Under the pieces are notes generated by a model. The model did no database searches. It was not told the DNA's origin and saw only the letters and a list, made by a program, of their open reading frames with translations. DNA of 64,000 nt, taken from positions 1,488,001-1,552,000 of the forward strand of contig NZ_CP022111.1 in assembly GCF_000730165.1 (NCBI RefSeq), read 5' to 3'. The position numbers and the translations under genes are program-made. Shown piece after piece: positions 1 through 7,689 of the stretch (its first letter is position 1; each line of letters begins with the position of its first letter). Source of the stretch: Nitrospirillum viridazoti CBAmc (GTDB taxonomy: Bacteria > Pseudomonadota > Alphaproteobacteria > Azospirillales > Azospirillaceae).

Positions 1-30
1 TATTCCGACGCAAGCAACAGCAGCAGTTGA
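1..30 (+). CDS. possible C-terminal end of an upstream gene
   Basis: Frame 1 is open from the window edge and would encode Y-S-D-A-S-N-S-S-S before a TGA at 28-30. The following gene is FliS-like, and in many flagellar operons fliD ends just before fliS, so this could be the tail of FliD or another filament protein. Nine residues are too few to identify it. A GC-rich inverted repeat (34-51) follows the stop. Confidence 0.3.
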   Translation, partial: YSDASNSSS

Positions 31-111
31 CGCGCCGGCGGTCCCGCCGGCGCCGGCCGGAGGGAATCCCAGCACCCCACCCTTCCCCTCCAGAGAGTGA
101 AAAGAGCGGCC

Positions 112-492
112 ATGAACCACACCGCGTTCCAGCGCGCCTCCAGCGCCTACGGATCGGCCAAGCAGACCCTGCCCCCCCACAAGCTGGTAGAGGCGCTGCA
201 GGACCGTGCGCTGCAGCTGTGCACCTCCGCCGAGCGCCACGCCACCGCCGGCCAGTTCGACCGCTTCCATGCCGACATCGTGCATGCGATCCGCATCTAC
301 ACCGGCCTGCAGGTGGTCATGACCAACCAGGTGGGCGGCCCCAGCGGCAAGGCGCTGAGCCAGCTCTATGGCGCCTTCATCCTGGCGCTGGGCCGGGCGG
401 CCGGCGGCCGCGACGTGCCCGGCCGCGTGCGCCGCATCCAGGAACGCTTGGCGCTGCACCGGCGGCTGTGGGCGAAGCCGCCCAAGAATTGA
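112..492 (+). CDS. fliS: FliS-like flagellar export chaperone
   Basis: A 126-residue protein resembling FliS, the cytosolic chaperone that binds the flagellin C-terminus before export. The N-terminal pattern AYGSAKQTLPPHKLVEALQD, then a helix with ALQLCTSAERHATAGQF and a helix ending AIRIYTGLQVVM, follow the FliS four-helix layout. I chose ATG 112, which has AAAGAG six bases upstream, over an in-frame GTG at 97. It has a basic tail (LHRRLWAKPPKN). No other flagellar gene is visible in the window, so the assignment rests on sequence pattern and on the fragment before it. Confidence is moderate because FliS diverges strongly. Confidence 0.6.
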   Translation: MNHTAFQRASSAYGSAKQTLPPHKLVEALQDRALQLCTSAERHATAGQFDRFHADIVHAIRIYTGLQVVMTNQVGGPSGKALSQLYGAFILALGRAAGGRDVPGRVRRIQERLALHRRLWAKPPKN

Positions 493-522
493 GGAATATG
501 CGGCCAGGGTATGCCGTTTTGG

Positions 523-550
523 GGAACAACCGACGGGCTTCCGCCCCGTT
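523..550 (+). promoter_or_regulatory. candidate ECF-type promoter
   Basis: GGAAC at 523-527 and CGTT at 547-550 resemble ECF sigma promoter elements, lying about 165 bp before the sigma factor start. The 19-base spacer is longer than the usual 16-17, so this is only a candidate for autoregulation. Confidence 0.25.
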
Positions 551-712
551 TAACGTACACCATCCGAAGGTCCGCGCGGGGGCGGGGGGCAATCGGACGG
601 GGCCTGGAGGGCAGCGGGGACCGCCTTCGGGCAGAGCGTGTTGAGCAATGGAAACCCAGGGACGGCGGCAGCGGCCCCCGGGCGGGCCAAAAAGACGGGC
701 CAAAAAGAAGAG

Positions 713-1420
713 ATGGCGGTGACGATGACAAGCTCCTCTTACTCACGCGGCGGCCCCGCCGGCGCGGTCCTGAACCCCGGGGCCTTGGACGCACGGGGCC
801 GGGACGCGGGCGCCCTGACCGTGCTGACGCCCATCCTGGACGGCGGCGATCTGGGCAACGCCACGGACGAGACGCTGATGGCCCTGTTGAAGACGGGGAA
901 CGTCGACGCCTACCGCCTGCTGATCCGCCGATACTTCCGCCGCCTGTACGCCGTGGCCCGCCGCATCCTGCCCAACGACAGCGACGCCGAGGACGTGGTG
1001 CAGGACGCCTTCCTGCAGGTGTGGAACCATCGCGAGACCTGGCAGCCCATCAGCGCCAAGTTCACCACCTGGATCCATCGCATCGTCATCAACCGCTGTA
1101 TCGACTACCGGCGGCGACCAGCGGAAAACACGCTGGAACTGACCGAAGACATCATGGACGACAGTCAAAGTTTTGATGAAATCGTCCTTGAAAAGGAATT
1201 GGCCACAGTTTTGCACACAGCACGGCAACGACTTCCGGCTAGTCAGCAGGTGGCGCTGGCCCTATATTACGACCAATCGATGTCCGCCGCCGAAGTGGCG
1301 GCGGCCATGAACACCACCGTCGTGGCGGCGGAGGCCCTGCTGAAGCGCGCGCGCCAGCGCCTTCGCACCGCTTTCCGCAAGACCGCCATACGGCCCCGGG
1401 ATGCTTTTGATGACGCCTGA
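713..1420 (+). CDS. ECF (sigma-70 family, group 4) RNA polymerase sigma factor
   Basis: A 235-residue ECF sigma factor that would direct RNA polymerase to a small stress regulon. Region 2 is clear (RRYFRRLYAVARRILPN, then DAEDVVQDAFLQVW and FTTWIHRIVINRCIDYRRRP). Region 4 is the C-terminal part LPASQQVALALYYDQSMSAAEVAAAM followed by a recognition helix ending LLKRARQRLRTAFRK. The ATG at 713 sits directly after an AAGAAG stretch; an in-frame ATG at 638 would add 25 residues and ATG 725 would remove four. The N-terminal 50 residues look disordered. The gene overlaps the next one by 11 bases, suggesting translational coupling to a regulator. Subfamily not determined. Confidence 0.9.
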   Translation: MAVTMTSSSYSRGGPAGAVLNPGALDARGRDAGALTVLTPILDGGDLGNATDETLMALLKTGNVDAYRLLIRRYFRRLYAVARRILPNDSDAEDVVQDAFLQVWNHRETWQPISAKFTTWIHRIVINRCIDYRRRPAENTLELTEDIMDDSQSFDEIVLEKELATVLHTARQRLPASQQVALALYYDQSMSAAEVAAAMNTTVVAAEALLKRARQRLRTAFRKTAIRPRDAFDDA

Positions 1421-1820
1421 GGAACTCGACGACCTGCTGTGCCAGTACGGGGCCCAGCTTCGCGCTTGGCCGGTCGAGCACCAGCGGGCCGTCACGGCCT
1501 TGCTGTGGGCCTCCCCCCAGGCCAGAGAGCGGGTGCGCGAGATGCGCCGCCTGGAGGCGATGATCGCCGACGGCGCGCCGGAACTGGAACCGCCGCCGGG
1601 CATGCTGGAGCGGGTGGAGCGGACGCTGATGGGCGCCGCGCTCAAGGACTGGAAGCCGCCCGCCCCGGCATCGGCCCGGGGCGCGTCCGCGTCGGTTTTT
1701 TTTGGGTCTTCCGGGGCGGCACCCGCCCAGCCGGCATCGTCCGCCGCCGCCAACAGCGACACGGATCAGATCCCACCCGCCCGAGGGCGGCGGCAGGTCC
1801 CCGAACCCCATCGCGACTGA
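1410..1820 (+). CDS. small sigma-factor-linked protein, possible anti-sigma factor
   Basis: About 136 residues, starting at ATG 1410 inside the end of the sigma gene. The N-terminal half (LLCQYGAQLRAWPVEHQRAV, then LLWASPQARERVREMRRLEAMI) matches a pattern I associate with uncharacterised proteins encoded next to ECF genes in alphaproteobacteria. That position suggests sigma regulation, but no membrane segment or zinc-binding HxxxCxxC motif is visible. The C-terminal 50 residues are low-complexity Ala/Pro/Ser. A run of eight T (1696-1703) lies inside this tail, and slippage there would change the C-terminus. Function is inferred from position only. Confidence 0.6.
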   Translation: MTPEELDDLLCQYGAQLRAWPVEHQRAVTALLWASPQARERVREMRRLEAMIADGAPELEPPPGMLERVERTLMGAALKDWKPPAPASARGASASVFFGSSGAAPAQPASSAAANSDTDQIPPARGRRQVPEPHRD

Positions 1821-2206
1821 TCCCCGACGCCCCGGGGCGCCCCCGCCCGGCCCTCTCGCCACTGGCCGGTCGGTGGAATGCCCCGTCGCGCCCGGTCGCG
1901 CCCTCGACGGCATCCGGACGGATATGGAACCCCAATTTGGGAGGAGGAAGGTGAGCCCGCGCCTTTGGCGCCGGGCTTTGCCAGGTGGCTGTTTTGAACA
2001 CCACGACCCTTGCACGCGCGGACGCCGCCAACCTGTCGCCCATTCCTGACATTTTTTTAATGAAGGCGTTTTCGTCGCAGACAGTCTGGCGCCCGCGACC
2101 TGATCGGCGCCCATAACGTCCCATTGTCACGTTGACGCCGCCCGGCCGCACCGGCACTTTCCGGCCAATGCTGTATCCAAAATCCAAAGAATGGGGGCTC
2201 CACATC
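1821..2206. other. intergenic region without a convincing gene
   Basis: About 385 bases separate the sigma operon from the amidohydrolase gene. An imperfect hairpin (GCCCGCGCC/GGCGCCGGGC, about 1955-1976) could terminate the upstream transcript, though no U-tract follows. A TTTTTTT run at 2053-2059 precedes the next gene. I see no conserved ORF. Confidence 0.4.
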
Positions 2207-3517
2207 ATGACCAATCGCGCGACGCGGCCTATCGGCCTGGCCCGGCGTCTGCTGGCCGGCCTCAGCCTGGCCGCCCTGATGGCGGCGGGTGCTGCCCAGG
2301 CCGACACCGTGCTGGTGACGGCCGACCATCTGGTCGACGTGCTGGCGGGCAAGGTGGTGGACCGGCCGGCGGTGCTGATCGTCGACGGCCGCATCACGGT
2401 GGTGGGCGCGCAGGGGACGGTGACGGCGCCGGCCGACGCCCGCACGGTGGCCCTGCCCGGCCTGACCCTGCTGCCCGGCCTGATCGACATGCACACCCAC
2501 ATGACCAGCCAGCCCACCTGGAACGGCTATGAATCGCTGGGCGTCACCACCGCCGACAAGGCCATCGCCGGTGTCGCCAACGCCAAGGTCACGCTGATGG
2601 CCGGCTTCACCGCCGTGCGCAACGTGGGCGCCGACGCCTTCACCGACGTGGCCCTGCGCAACGCCATCGACAGCGGCCTGGTGCCCGGCCCCCGCATGAA
2701 GGTCTCCGGCCCCCTGCTGGGCGCCACCGGCGGCCATTGCGATGAGAACCTGCTGCCCGCCGACTATGGCCGCGTGGGCGAGGGTGTGGCCGACAGCCCC
2801 TGGGGCATGGTGCAGAAAGTGCGCTGGGTGAAGAAGTTCGGCGCCGACCTGGTGAAGGTCTGCGCCACCGGCGGCGTGCTGTCCAAGGGCGACAGCCCGG
2901 GCGCGCAACAGTTGTCGCAGGAGGAGCTGGACGCCATCGCCAAGGAGGCCCACGCCCTGGGCATGAAGGTGGCCGCCCACGCCCACGGCACCGACGGCAT
3001 CAAGGCCGCCATCCGCGCCGGCATCGACACCATCGAGCATGCCAGCCTGATCGACGACGAGGGCATCGAGATGGCCAAGAAGCGCGGCACCTGGCTGGGC
3101 ATGGACATCTACAACGACGACTACATCCTGGCGGAAGGCGCCAAGGTGGGCATGCTGCCGGAAAGCCTGGAGAAGGAGCGCAAGATCGGCCGGGTGCAGC
3201 GCGAGAACTTCGCCAAGGCGGTGAAGGCCGGCGCCAAGATGATCTACAGCACCGACGCCGGCGTCTATCCGCACGGCGACAACGGCAAGCAGTTCGCCAA
3301 GATGGTGCAGTGGGGCATGACCCCGCTGGAGGCCATCCGCGCCGCCACCCGCAACGCGGCCGAGGCCATGGGCACCGCCCAGGACATCGGCGCCGTGGCC
3401 GTGGGCCGCTACGGCGACCTGGTGGCGGTGAAGGGCGACCCGCTGGCCGACGTCACCCTGCTGGAGCACATCCCCGTGGTGATCAAGGGCGGCGAGGTAG
3501 TTAAGGACCAGCGCTGA
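2207..3517 (+). CDS. secreted metal-dependent amidohydrolase (imidazolonepropionase/prolidase-like)
   Basis: A 436-residue member of the amidohydrolase superfamily. Residues 1-32 are a signal peptide (basic LARR, hydrophobic core, AQA cleavage), placing the enzyme in the periplasm. Metal ligands are visible: DMHTHM (His96, His98), a probable carboxylated Lys217 in LVKVCATGG, His258 in AHAHG, His278 in TIEHAS and Asp350 in YSTDAG. The architecture matches the group that includes secreted Xaa-Pro dipeptidase-like and Xaa-Arg dipeptidases, so peptide or cyclic-amide hydrolysis is likely, but the substrate cannot be read from sequence. ATG 2207 is chosen because the signal peptide starts there; an earlier in-frame start at 2132 would bury it. 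Confidence 0.85.
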   Translation: MTNRATRPIGLARRLLAGLSLAALMAAGAAQADTVLVTADHLVDVLAGKVVDRPAVLIVDGRITVVGAQGTVTAPADARTVALPGLTLLPGLIDMHTHMTSQPTWNGYESLGVTTADKAIAGVANAKVTLMAGFTAVRNVGADAFTDVALRNAIDSGLVPGPRMKVSGPLLGATGGHCDENLLPADYGRVGEGVADSPWGMVQKVRWVKKFGADLVKVCATGGVLSKGDSPGAQQLSQEELDAIAKEAHALGMKVAAHAHGTDGIKAAIRAGIDTIEHASLIDDEGIEMAKKRGTWLGMDIYNDDYILAEGAKVGMLPESLEKERKIGRVQRENFAKAVKAGAKMIYSTDAGVYPHGDNGKQFAKMVQWGMTPLEAIRAATRNAAEAMGTAQDIGAVAVGRYGDLVAVKGDPLADVTLLEHIPVVIKGGEVVKDQR

Positions 3518-3533
3518 GTTTTTCCCTCAGGCG

Positions 3534-3555
3534 GCGGGCGCGGGCATCCGCCCGC
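3534..3555 (+). terminator. possible terminator hairpin after the amidohydrolase gene
   Basis: Arms GCGGGCG (3534-3540) and CGCCCGC (3549-3555) with an 8-base loop, 16 bases past the stop. No U-tract follows, so termination strength is uncertain. Confidence 0.35.
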
Positions 3556-3711
3556 TTGCCTCACGGGCCCATTTACGAGACAGGGCCGGCCCGGGCCGGC
3601 TGTCGCCGGCCTGAGATGCGCATAAGGGATATAAGCCGACACTGGAACCGGGCGGGCGAATGGGGGTAGCTTCTCCCCCGACCCCGCCCGCTTATCCGGA
3701 GCCCCAAGCCC

Positions 3712-4143
3712 ATGCTGACCCCCCGTCCCCTGACCGACAGCCTCAGCGTCGCCCCGCAGATCGAGGAGGCGGACTTCGCCCAGGCCAAGGCGCTGGGCTT
3801 CCGCACCATCATCAACAACCGCCCCGACGGGGAAGAGCCGGGGCAACTGACCTCCGCCCGGGGGGCCGAGTTGGCCAAGGAGGCCGGCCTGGACTACGTG
3901 TACCTGCCGGTCAACCAGTCGAACCTGGGCCCGCAGACGGCGGCTGCCTTTGCCGAGGCCCTGGCCAATCTGCCGGGCCCGGTGCTGGCCCACTGCCGGT
4001 CCGGCACGCGCAGCACCATCCTGTGGTCGCTGGGCGCCGCCGCCAACGGGACGCCGGTGAACGAGATCATCGAGGCCGCCGGCCGCCAGGGCTATGACCT
4101 GTCGCCCTATGCCGGCGCCCTGGAAAGCCTGGCGCGCGGCTGA
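3712..4143 (+). CDS. TIGR01244-type (beta-lactamase-hydrolase-like) protein phosphatase domain
   Basis: A 143-residue stand-alone domain related to dual-specificity phosphatases and to the N-terminal domain of Blh proteins. Landmarks are the start MLTPRPLTDSLSVAPQIEEAD, the RTIINNRPDGEE strand-loop around 31-42, and the P-loop AHCRSGTRS (Cys95). The nearby arginine is placed as is usual for this subgroup (CRSGTRS). In some bacteria this domain is fused to a persulfide dioxygenase-like hydrolase and linked to sulfide handling; here it is single, though sulfite-oxidation genes lie 0.5 kb downstream. Substrate unknown. Confidence 0.75.
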   Translation: MLTPRPLTDSLSVAPQIEEADFAQAKALGFRTIINNRPDGEEPGQLTSARGAELAKEAGLDYVYLPVNQSNLGPQTAAAFAEALANLPGPVLAHCRSGTRSTILWSLGAAANGTPVNEIIEAAGRQGYDLSPYAGALESLARG

Positions 4144-4192
4144 GCTTGATTCCATCCGCCGATTAATCGTCAACATTGATCAACATATCGCC

Positions 4193-4501
4193 ATGACCCG
4201 CCGCATCACCCTGGCGCTGGCCGCCTTGTTGGCCGCCGCCCCCATCGCCGCCACCGCCCTGCCGGCGGCGGCGCAAGGTCCCGCCTGCACCCGCCCCGAC
4301 CGCCCGAAGCTGCCCCCCGGCAAGAAGTCCAAGGGCCCGGAAATGGAGGCGGCGGAGAAGAAGGTGGGCGACTACACAACCAAGATGACCGCCTACCTGA
4401 AGTGCCTGGACAAGGCCAAGACCGACGCCATGACCGAGCACAAGGGCGTGATCGAGGAATGGAACGGCGTCATCGACGCCTACAAGAAGAACCCCGGCTG
4501 A
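4193..4501 (+). CDS. small secreted protein of unknown function
   Basis: A 102-residue protein starting at ATG 4193 with a clear signal peptide (MTRRITLALAALLAAAPIAA, cleavage near LPAAAQG). The mature part is about 74 residues, lysine-rich and probably helical (EMEAAEKKVGDYTTKMTAYL), with two cysteines, one in the helix at CLDKAKTD and one near the mature N-terminus at PACTRP. I do not recognise a family. It is 49 bases after the phosphatase gene and could share its transcript. Confidence 0.6.
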   Translation: MTRRITLALAALLAAAPIAATALPAAAQGPACTRPDRPKLPPGKKSKGPEMEAAEKKVGDYTTKMTAYLKCLDKAKTDAMTEHKGVIEEWNGVIDAYKKNPG

Positions 4502-4668
4502 GCATCCGGCCCGCCGCCGGCCCAGCCACAATTGTTCCTTTAGACCGAACGGTACAATGCCGACAAAGCATTGGATAGATCGGTCATCCTGCTTCTCAAT
4601 AGGCCGGACAACCATGCCGGGACACACGGTCCCGGCCATGGCGCCATCCATTGAGGAGGGTCGGAACC

Positions 4669-5883
4669 ATGGACCAAAGCCATCGGGTTCCCATGATCGG
4701 CAGGCGGGGGTTCATCGCGGGTGCCGCCGCCCTGGGCGCGTTGCACCACCCCACCGGGGCGCTAGGCGCCATGGCGCGCGACGCGGACGAGGCCGTGTTC
4801 ACCACGGCCTTCCCGCAAAAGGGGCGGATGATCCTGCAGCGGACCCGCCCGCCCCTGCTGGAAACACCGTTCGAGGTGTTCGACCAGGGCGTCTACACCC
4901 CCAACGACCGGTTCTTCGTGCGCTGGCACTGGGCGGGCATTCCCGAACAGGTGGACGTGGCCACCTTCACGCTGACGGTGCACGGCCATGTGGACCGGCC
5001 CCTGACCCTGGGCCTGGGTGAGCTGCTGGCCATGCCGCGCATCGAGTACGCGGCGGTCAACCAATGCTCCGGCAATTCGCGCAGCCTGTTCAGCCCCCGC
5101 GTCGGCGGGGCCCAGTGGCGCCACGGGGCCATGGGCAACGCCCGCTGGGTGGGCGTCCCGCTGAAGGCCGTGCTGGACCGGGCCGGCGTCAAGGCCGGCG
5201 CCGTGGCCATCCGCGCCCGGGGCCTGGACGAGCCCGTCGTGCCCGACGCCCCCGCCTTCGCCAAATCCCTGGCCATCGACCACGCCCGGGATGGCGAGGT
5301 CATGATCGCCTTCCAGATGAATGGCGAGCAATTGCCCCTGCTGAACGGCTTCCCCCTGCGGTTGGTGGTGCCGGGCTGGTATTCCACCTACTGGGTCAAG
5401 ATGCTGAGCGATATCGAGGTGCTGGCGGCGCCCGACGACCAGTACTGGACCAAAATGGCGTACCGCATCCCGGACACACCGCACGCGTCGGTGGCGCCGG
5501 GGCAGGCCGGCTATGCCCAGGTTCCCATCAACCGCATGGTGCCGCGTTCCTTCATCACCAACCTGGTGGACGGCGCGCAGGTGGCGGCGGGCAAGCCCCT
5601 GGCCCTGCGCGGCCTGGCCTTCGGCGGCGACCAGGGGGTGGCGAAGGTGGAGGTGTCCGCCGATGGTGGCGGGACCTGGAGGCAGGCCCAGCTGGCCCAG
5701 GACGAGGGACGCTACAGCTTCCGCCAATGGCACCTCGCCGCCCCCGGCCCCACCGCAGGCCCGGTGCGGTTGATGGCCCGCTGCACCAACACCGCCGGGG
5801 AGACCCAGCCCCTGGAGGCGAACTGGAACCCCAACGGCTTCATGCGCAACGTGGTCGAGACGACCACGCTGACAGCCGCCTGA
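4669..5883 (+). CDS. sorA: sulfite dehydrogenase catalytic subunit (sulfite oxidase family molybdoenzyme)
   Basis: A 404-residue periplasmic molybdopterin enzyme that would oxidise sulfite to sulfate and pass electrons to a c-type cytochrome. A twin-arginine signal is visible (GRRGFIAGAAALGAL). The molybdenum-ligating cysteine is Cys133 in NQCSGNSRSLF, and the C-terminal dimerisation domain typical of the family runs from about residue 280 (GGDQGVAKVEVSADGGGTW). ATG 4669 follows GAGGAGG at about 4653. The monohaem cytochrome gene starts 17 bases downstream, as in sorAB operons. SoxC-type sulfane dehydrogenase is the main alternative, but no sox genes are present. Its cofactor would need mobA/moeA-type functions, found at 56-62 kb. 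Confidence 0.85.
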   Translation: MDQSHRVPMIGRRGFIAGAAALGALHHPTGALGAMARDADEAVFTTAFPQKGRMILQRTRPPLLETPFEVFDQGVYTPNDRFFVRWHWAGIPEQVDVATFTLTVHGHVDRPLTLGLGELLAMPRIEYAAVNQCSGNSRSLFSPRVGGAQWRHGAMGNARWVGVPLKAVLDRAGVKAGAVAIRARGLDEPVVPDAPAFAKSLAIDHARDGEVMIAFQMNGEQLPLLNGFPLRLVVPGWYSTYWVKMLSDIEVLAAPDDQYWTKMAYRIPDTPHASVAPGQAGYAQVPINRMVPRSFITNLVDGAQVAAGKPLALRGLAFGGDQGVAKVEVSADGGGTWRQAQLAQDEGRYSFRQWHLAAPGPTAGPVRLMARCTNTAGETQPLEANWNPNGFMRNVVETTTLTAA

Positions 5884-5899
5884 CGGAGGAGGTCGCACC

Positions 5900-6238
5900 A
5901 TGAACCGCGCCCGAATTCTTCTGGCTATCGCCACCGCCGGCCTAGCCACGCCCGCCTTCGCCGCATCCGACATCACCACGGTCATGGGGCCCGGGGGCGT
6001 CACCCTGCGGTCCGTAACCGTGGACCTGCCCCAGTCGGACCGGGAGTTCCCCGGCGCCGACGCGGCGGCCATCAACAACAACTGCCTGACCTGCCATTCG
6101 GCCGGCATGGTGTTGAGGCAGCCCCCCTTCCCCCGGGAGAAGTGGGCGGAGATCGTGAACAAGATGATCCAGACCTACAAGGCGCCCATCGACGCCGGCG
6201 ACGTCCCGGCCATCGTCGACTATCTGGCGAAGCGGTAG
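5900..6238 (+). CDS. sorB: monohaem cytochrome c subunit of sulfite dehydrogenase
   Basis: A 112-residue periplasmic cytochrome. It has a signal peptide (residues 1-22, ending PAFAA), one haem-binding motif CLTCH (Cys62, Cys65, His66) and a candidate axial Met in VNKMIQTY. The C-terminus (VPAIVDYLAKR) is the usual last helix of small cytochromes c. A GGAGG precedes ATG 5900. Position directly after sorA indicates that it is the electron acceptor for sulfite oxidation. Confidence 0.85.
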   Translation: MNRARILLAIATAGLATPAFAASDITTVMGPGGVTLRSVTVDLPQSDREFPGADAAAINNNCLTCHSAGMVLRQPPFPREKWAEIVNKMIQTYKAPIDAGDVPAIVDYLAKR

Positions 6239-6324
6239 GAGGGCGGGGCAAACGATCCTGTGGCAATCGCGGGCGTGATGCCTGATCTTGTCGGCCCCGC
6301 CGCCGACCCAGGTTGCCCAGTACC

Positions 6325-7653
6325 GTGATCAGACACCGTGTTCTGCCCGCCATCGCCGCCGCCCTCCTGCTGGCGCCGCCGGCCTTGTCGGCCGCCCCCT
6401 GCGCCACGGCGGGCACGCGCACGGAACGGATGATTTGCGCCAACCCGGCGCTGCGGGCGGAAGGTGCCGAAATCGCGCGCCTGTACAGGCAGGCCGTCGC
6501 CAAGGCGGGTGCGCACACGGCCGCCGTGATCGCCGAGCAGGCGCGCTGGCTGGCGACGCGCGACCGGCTGTGCGGCGACCTGGCACCGGCGGATGACGAA
6601 CGGGCGCGGACCTGCCTGGCGCGCGCCCTGCCCCTGCGCCGCGCCGCCCTGGCGGTGCAGGCGGCCAAGCCGGGTCAGCCCTTCTGCGACCGCGCCGCCG
6701 CCACCCTTGCCGCCGCGCGCGGGCTGGACGGCGGCCCGCCCGTGGGCGACCTGGATGAGCAGCTCATCGGTGCCGGCCTGCTGACCCCGGCGCCGGAGCA
6801 GGAACTGACCCAGGCGTGGCGCGACCGGCTGCCGCCGGAGGCAACGCAGGACGCCGGCGACCAGATGGCCGTGGTGCCCTTCGGCCGCGCCCATGTGGCG
6901 GTGACGGCGCTGGACGACGCCGCATCGTGCACCAGCTTCAGCGTCCATTGGCTGGACACGGCCGGCAACGGCGGCCCCGCCCTGCCGCCGCCCGAGACCC
7001 GCCCGGCGGACAAGCCGGCCTATTGCTGGTCGGAAAGCGCCGGCTTCGGCCTGGACGCCACCGACGCCCCGGTCTTCTTCGCCCAGGATTCCGGCCCCAG
7101 CCGCCCCATGGCCCGTCCCACCCGCACCGACATCCGCATCCGCGCCGTGCATCGCGACCGTTGGGGGGCGGCCTGTCGCATCGAGGCGACCTACCAGACC
7201 GAGTTCCGCCTGGGCGACGGCCGCTGCGCTGCCGACGCCGCGACCTGCAAGGCCCTGGCCGAGGCCACCCCGCGCTGGGCCACCGCCCTGGCCGCCAGCC
7301 CCTGGTCCATCGGCGCCGACCATCCGCCGGGCCGCCCTGACTATCCCGCCCTGGACGGCCTGGCGCCCTATACCGGCCCCTTCGTCCCCGCCTTCCTGAC
7401 CATTCCCAGCGTCAAGGGCTGGACCTACACCGGCCTGCCCAATTTCGAGGAGGAGGCACCCCTGCTGCACTGGCAGAGCCCCGGCGGGCCGCTGATCCTG
7501 CGCCTGTCGCCCGGCATGCTGAACTGGCGCCCCGGCCCCATGATCCTGGGCGCCTGGCGGCGGAAGGGCGACACCCTGACCCCGGTGGCGGCCTACACCA
7601 TCAACCAGGTGCGGGTTGGCGTGCCGGCGGTGACGATGGCGGCCCGGCCCTGA
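6325..7653 (+). CDS. secreted DUF1311 (LprI-like) protein, first of two tandem paralogues
   Basis: A 442-residue exported protein. The signal peptide (IRHRVLPAIAAALLLAPPALSA) is followed by a DUF1311/LprI-like domain: Cys-x-x-Ala-x-Thr-x-x-Glu-Arg-x-Ile-Cys near the mature N-terminus, LYRQAVAK, and the closing WLATRDRLC. LprI in Mycobacterium inhibits lysozyme, but most DUF1311 proteins have no known role. The remaining 340 residues, with several cysteines and a C-terminal WQSPGGPLILRLSPG, match only the next gene. GTG 6325 is preferred because it matches the start of the paralogue; TTG 6313 is possible. No strong ribosome-binding site. Confidence 0.65.
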   Translation: MIRHRVLPAIAAALLLAPPALSAAPCATAGTRTERMICANPALRAEGAEIARLYRQAVAKAGAHTAAVIAEQARWLATRDRLCGDLAPADDERARTCLARALPLRRAALAVQAAKPGQPFCDRAAATLAAARGLDGGPPVGDLDEQLIGAGLLTPAPEQELTQAWRDRLPPEATQDAGDQMAVVPFGRAHVAVTALDDAASCTSFSVHWLDTAGNGGPALPPPETRPADKPAYCWSESAGFGLDATDAPVFFAQDSGPSRPMARPTRTDIRIRAVHRDRWGAACRIEATYQTEFRLGDGRCAADAATCKALAEATPRWATALAASPWSIGADHPPGRPDYPALDGLAPYTGPFVPAFLTIPSVKGWTYTGLPNFEEEAPLLHWQSPGGPLILRLSPGMLNWRPGPMILGAWRRKGDTLTPVAAYTINQVRVGVPAVTMAARP

Positions 7654-7689
7654 GGCCCGCCGTCAGCACCTATGGCGTTCCTGGCAAAG

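Noticed and set aside
34-51. Terminator hairpin after the first fragment
   Set aside because: GCCGGC/GCCGGC repeat has a very small loop and no U-tract; left as a note only.
4762-6162. 466-codon minus-strand frame across sorA and sorB
   Set aside because: Antisense shadow; the plus strand has clear molybdoenzyme and cytochrome motifs and ribosome sites.
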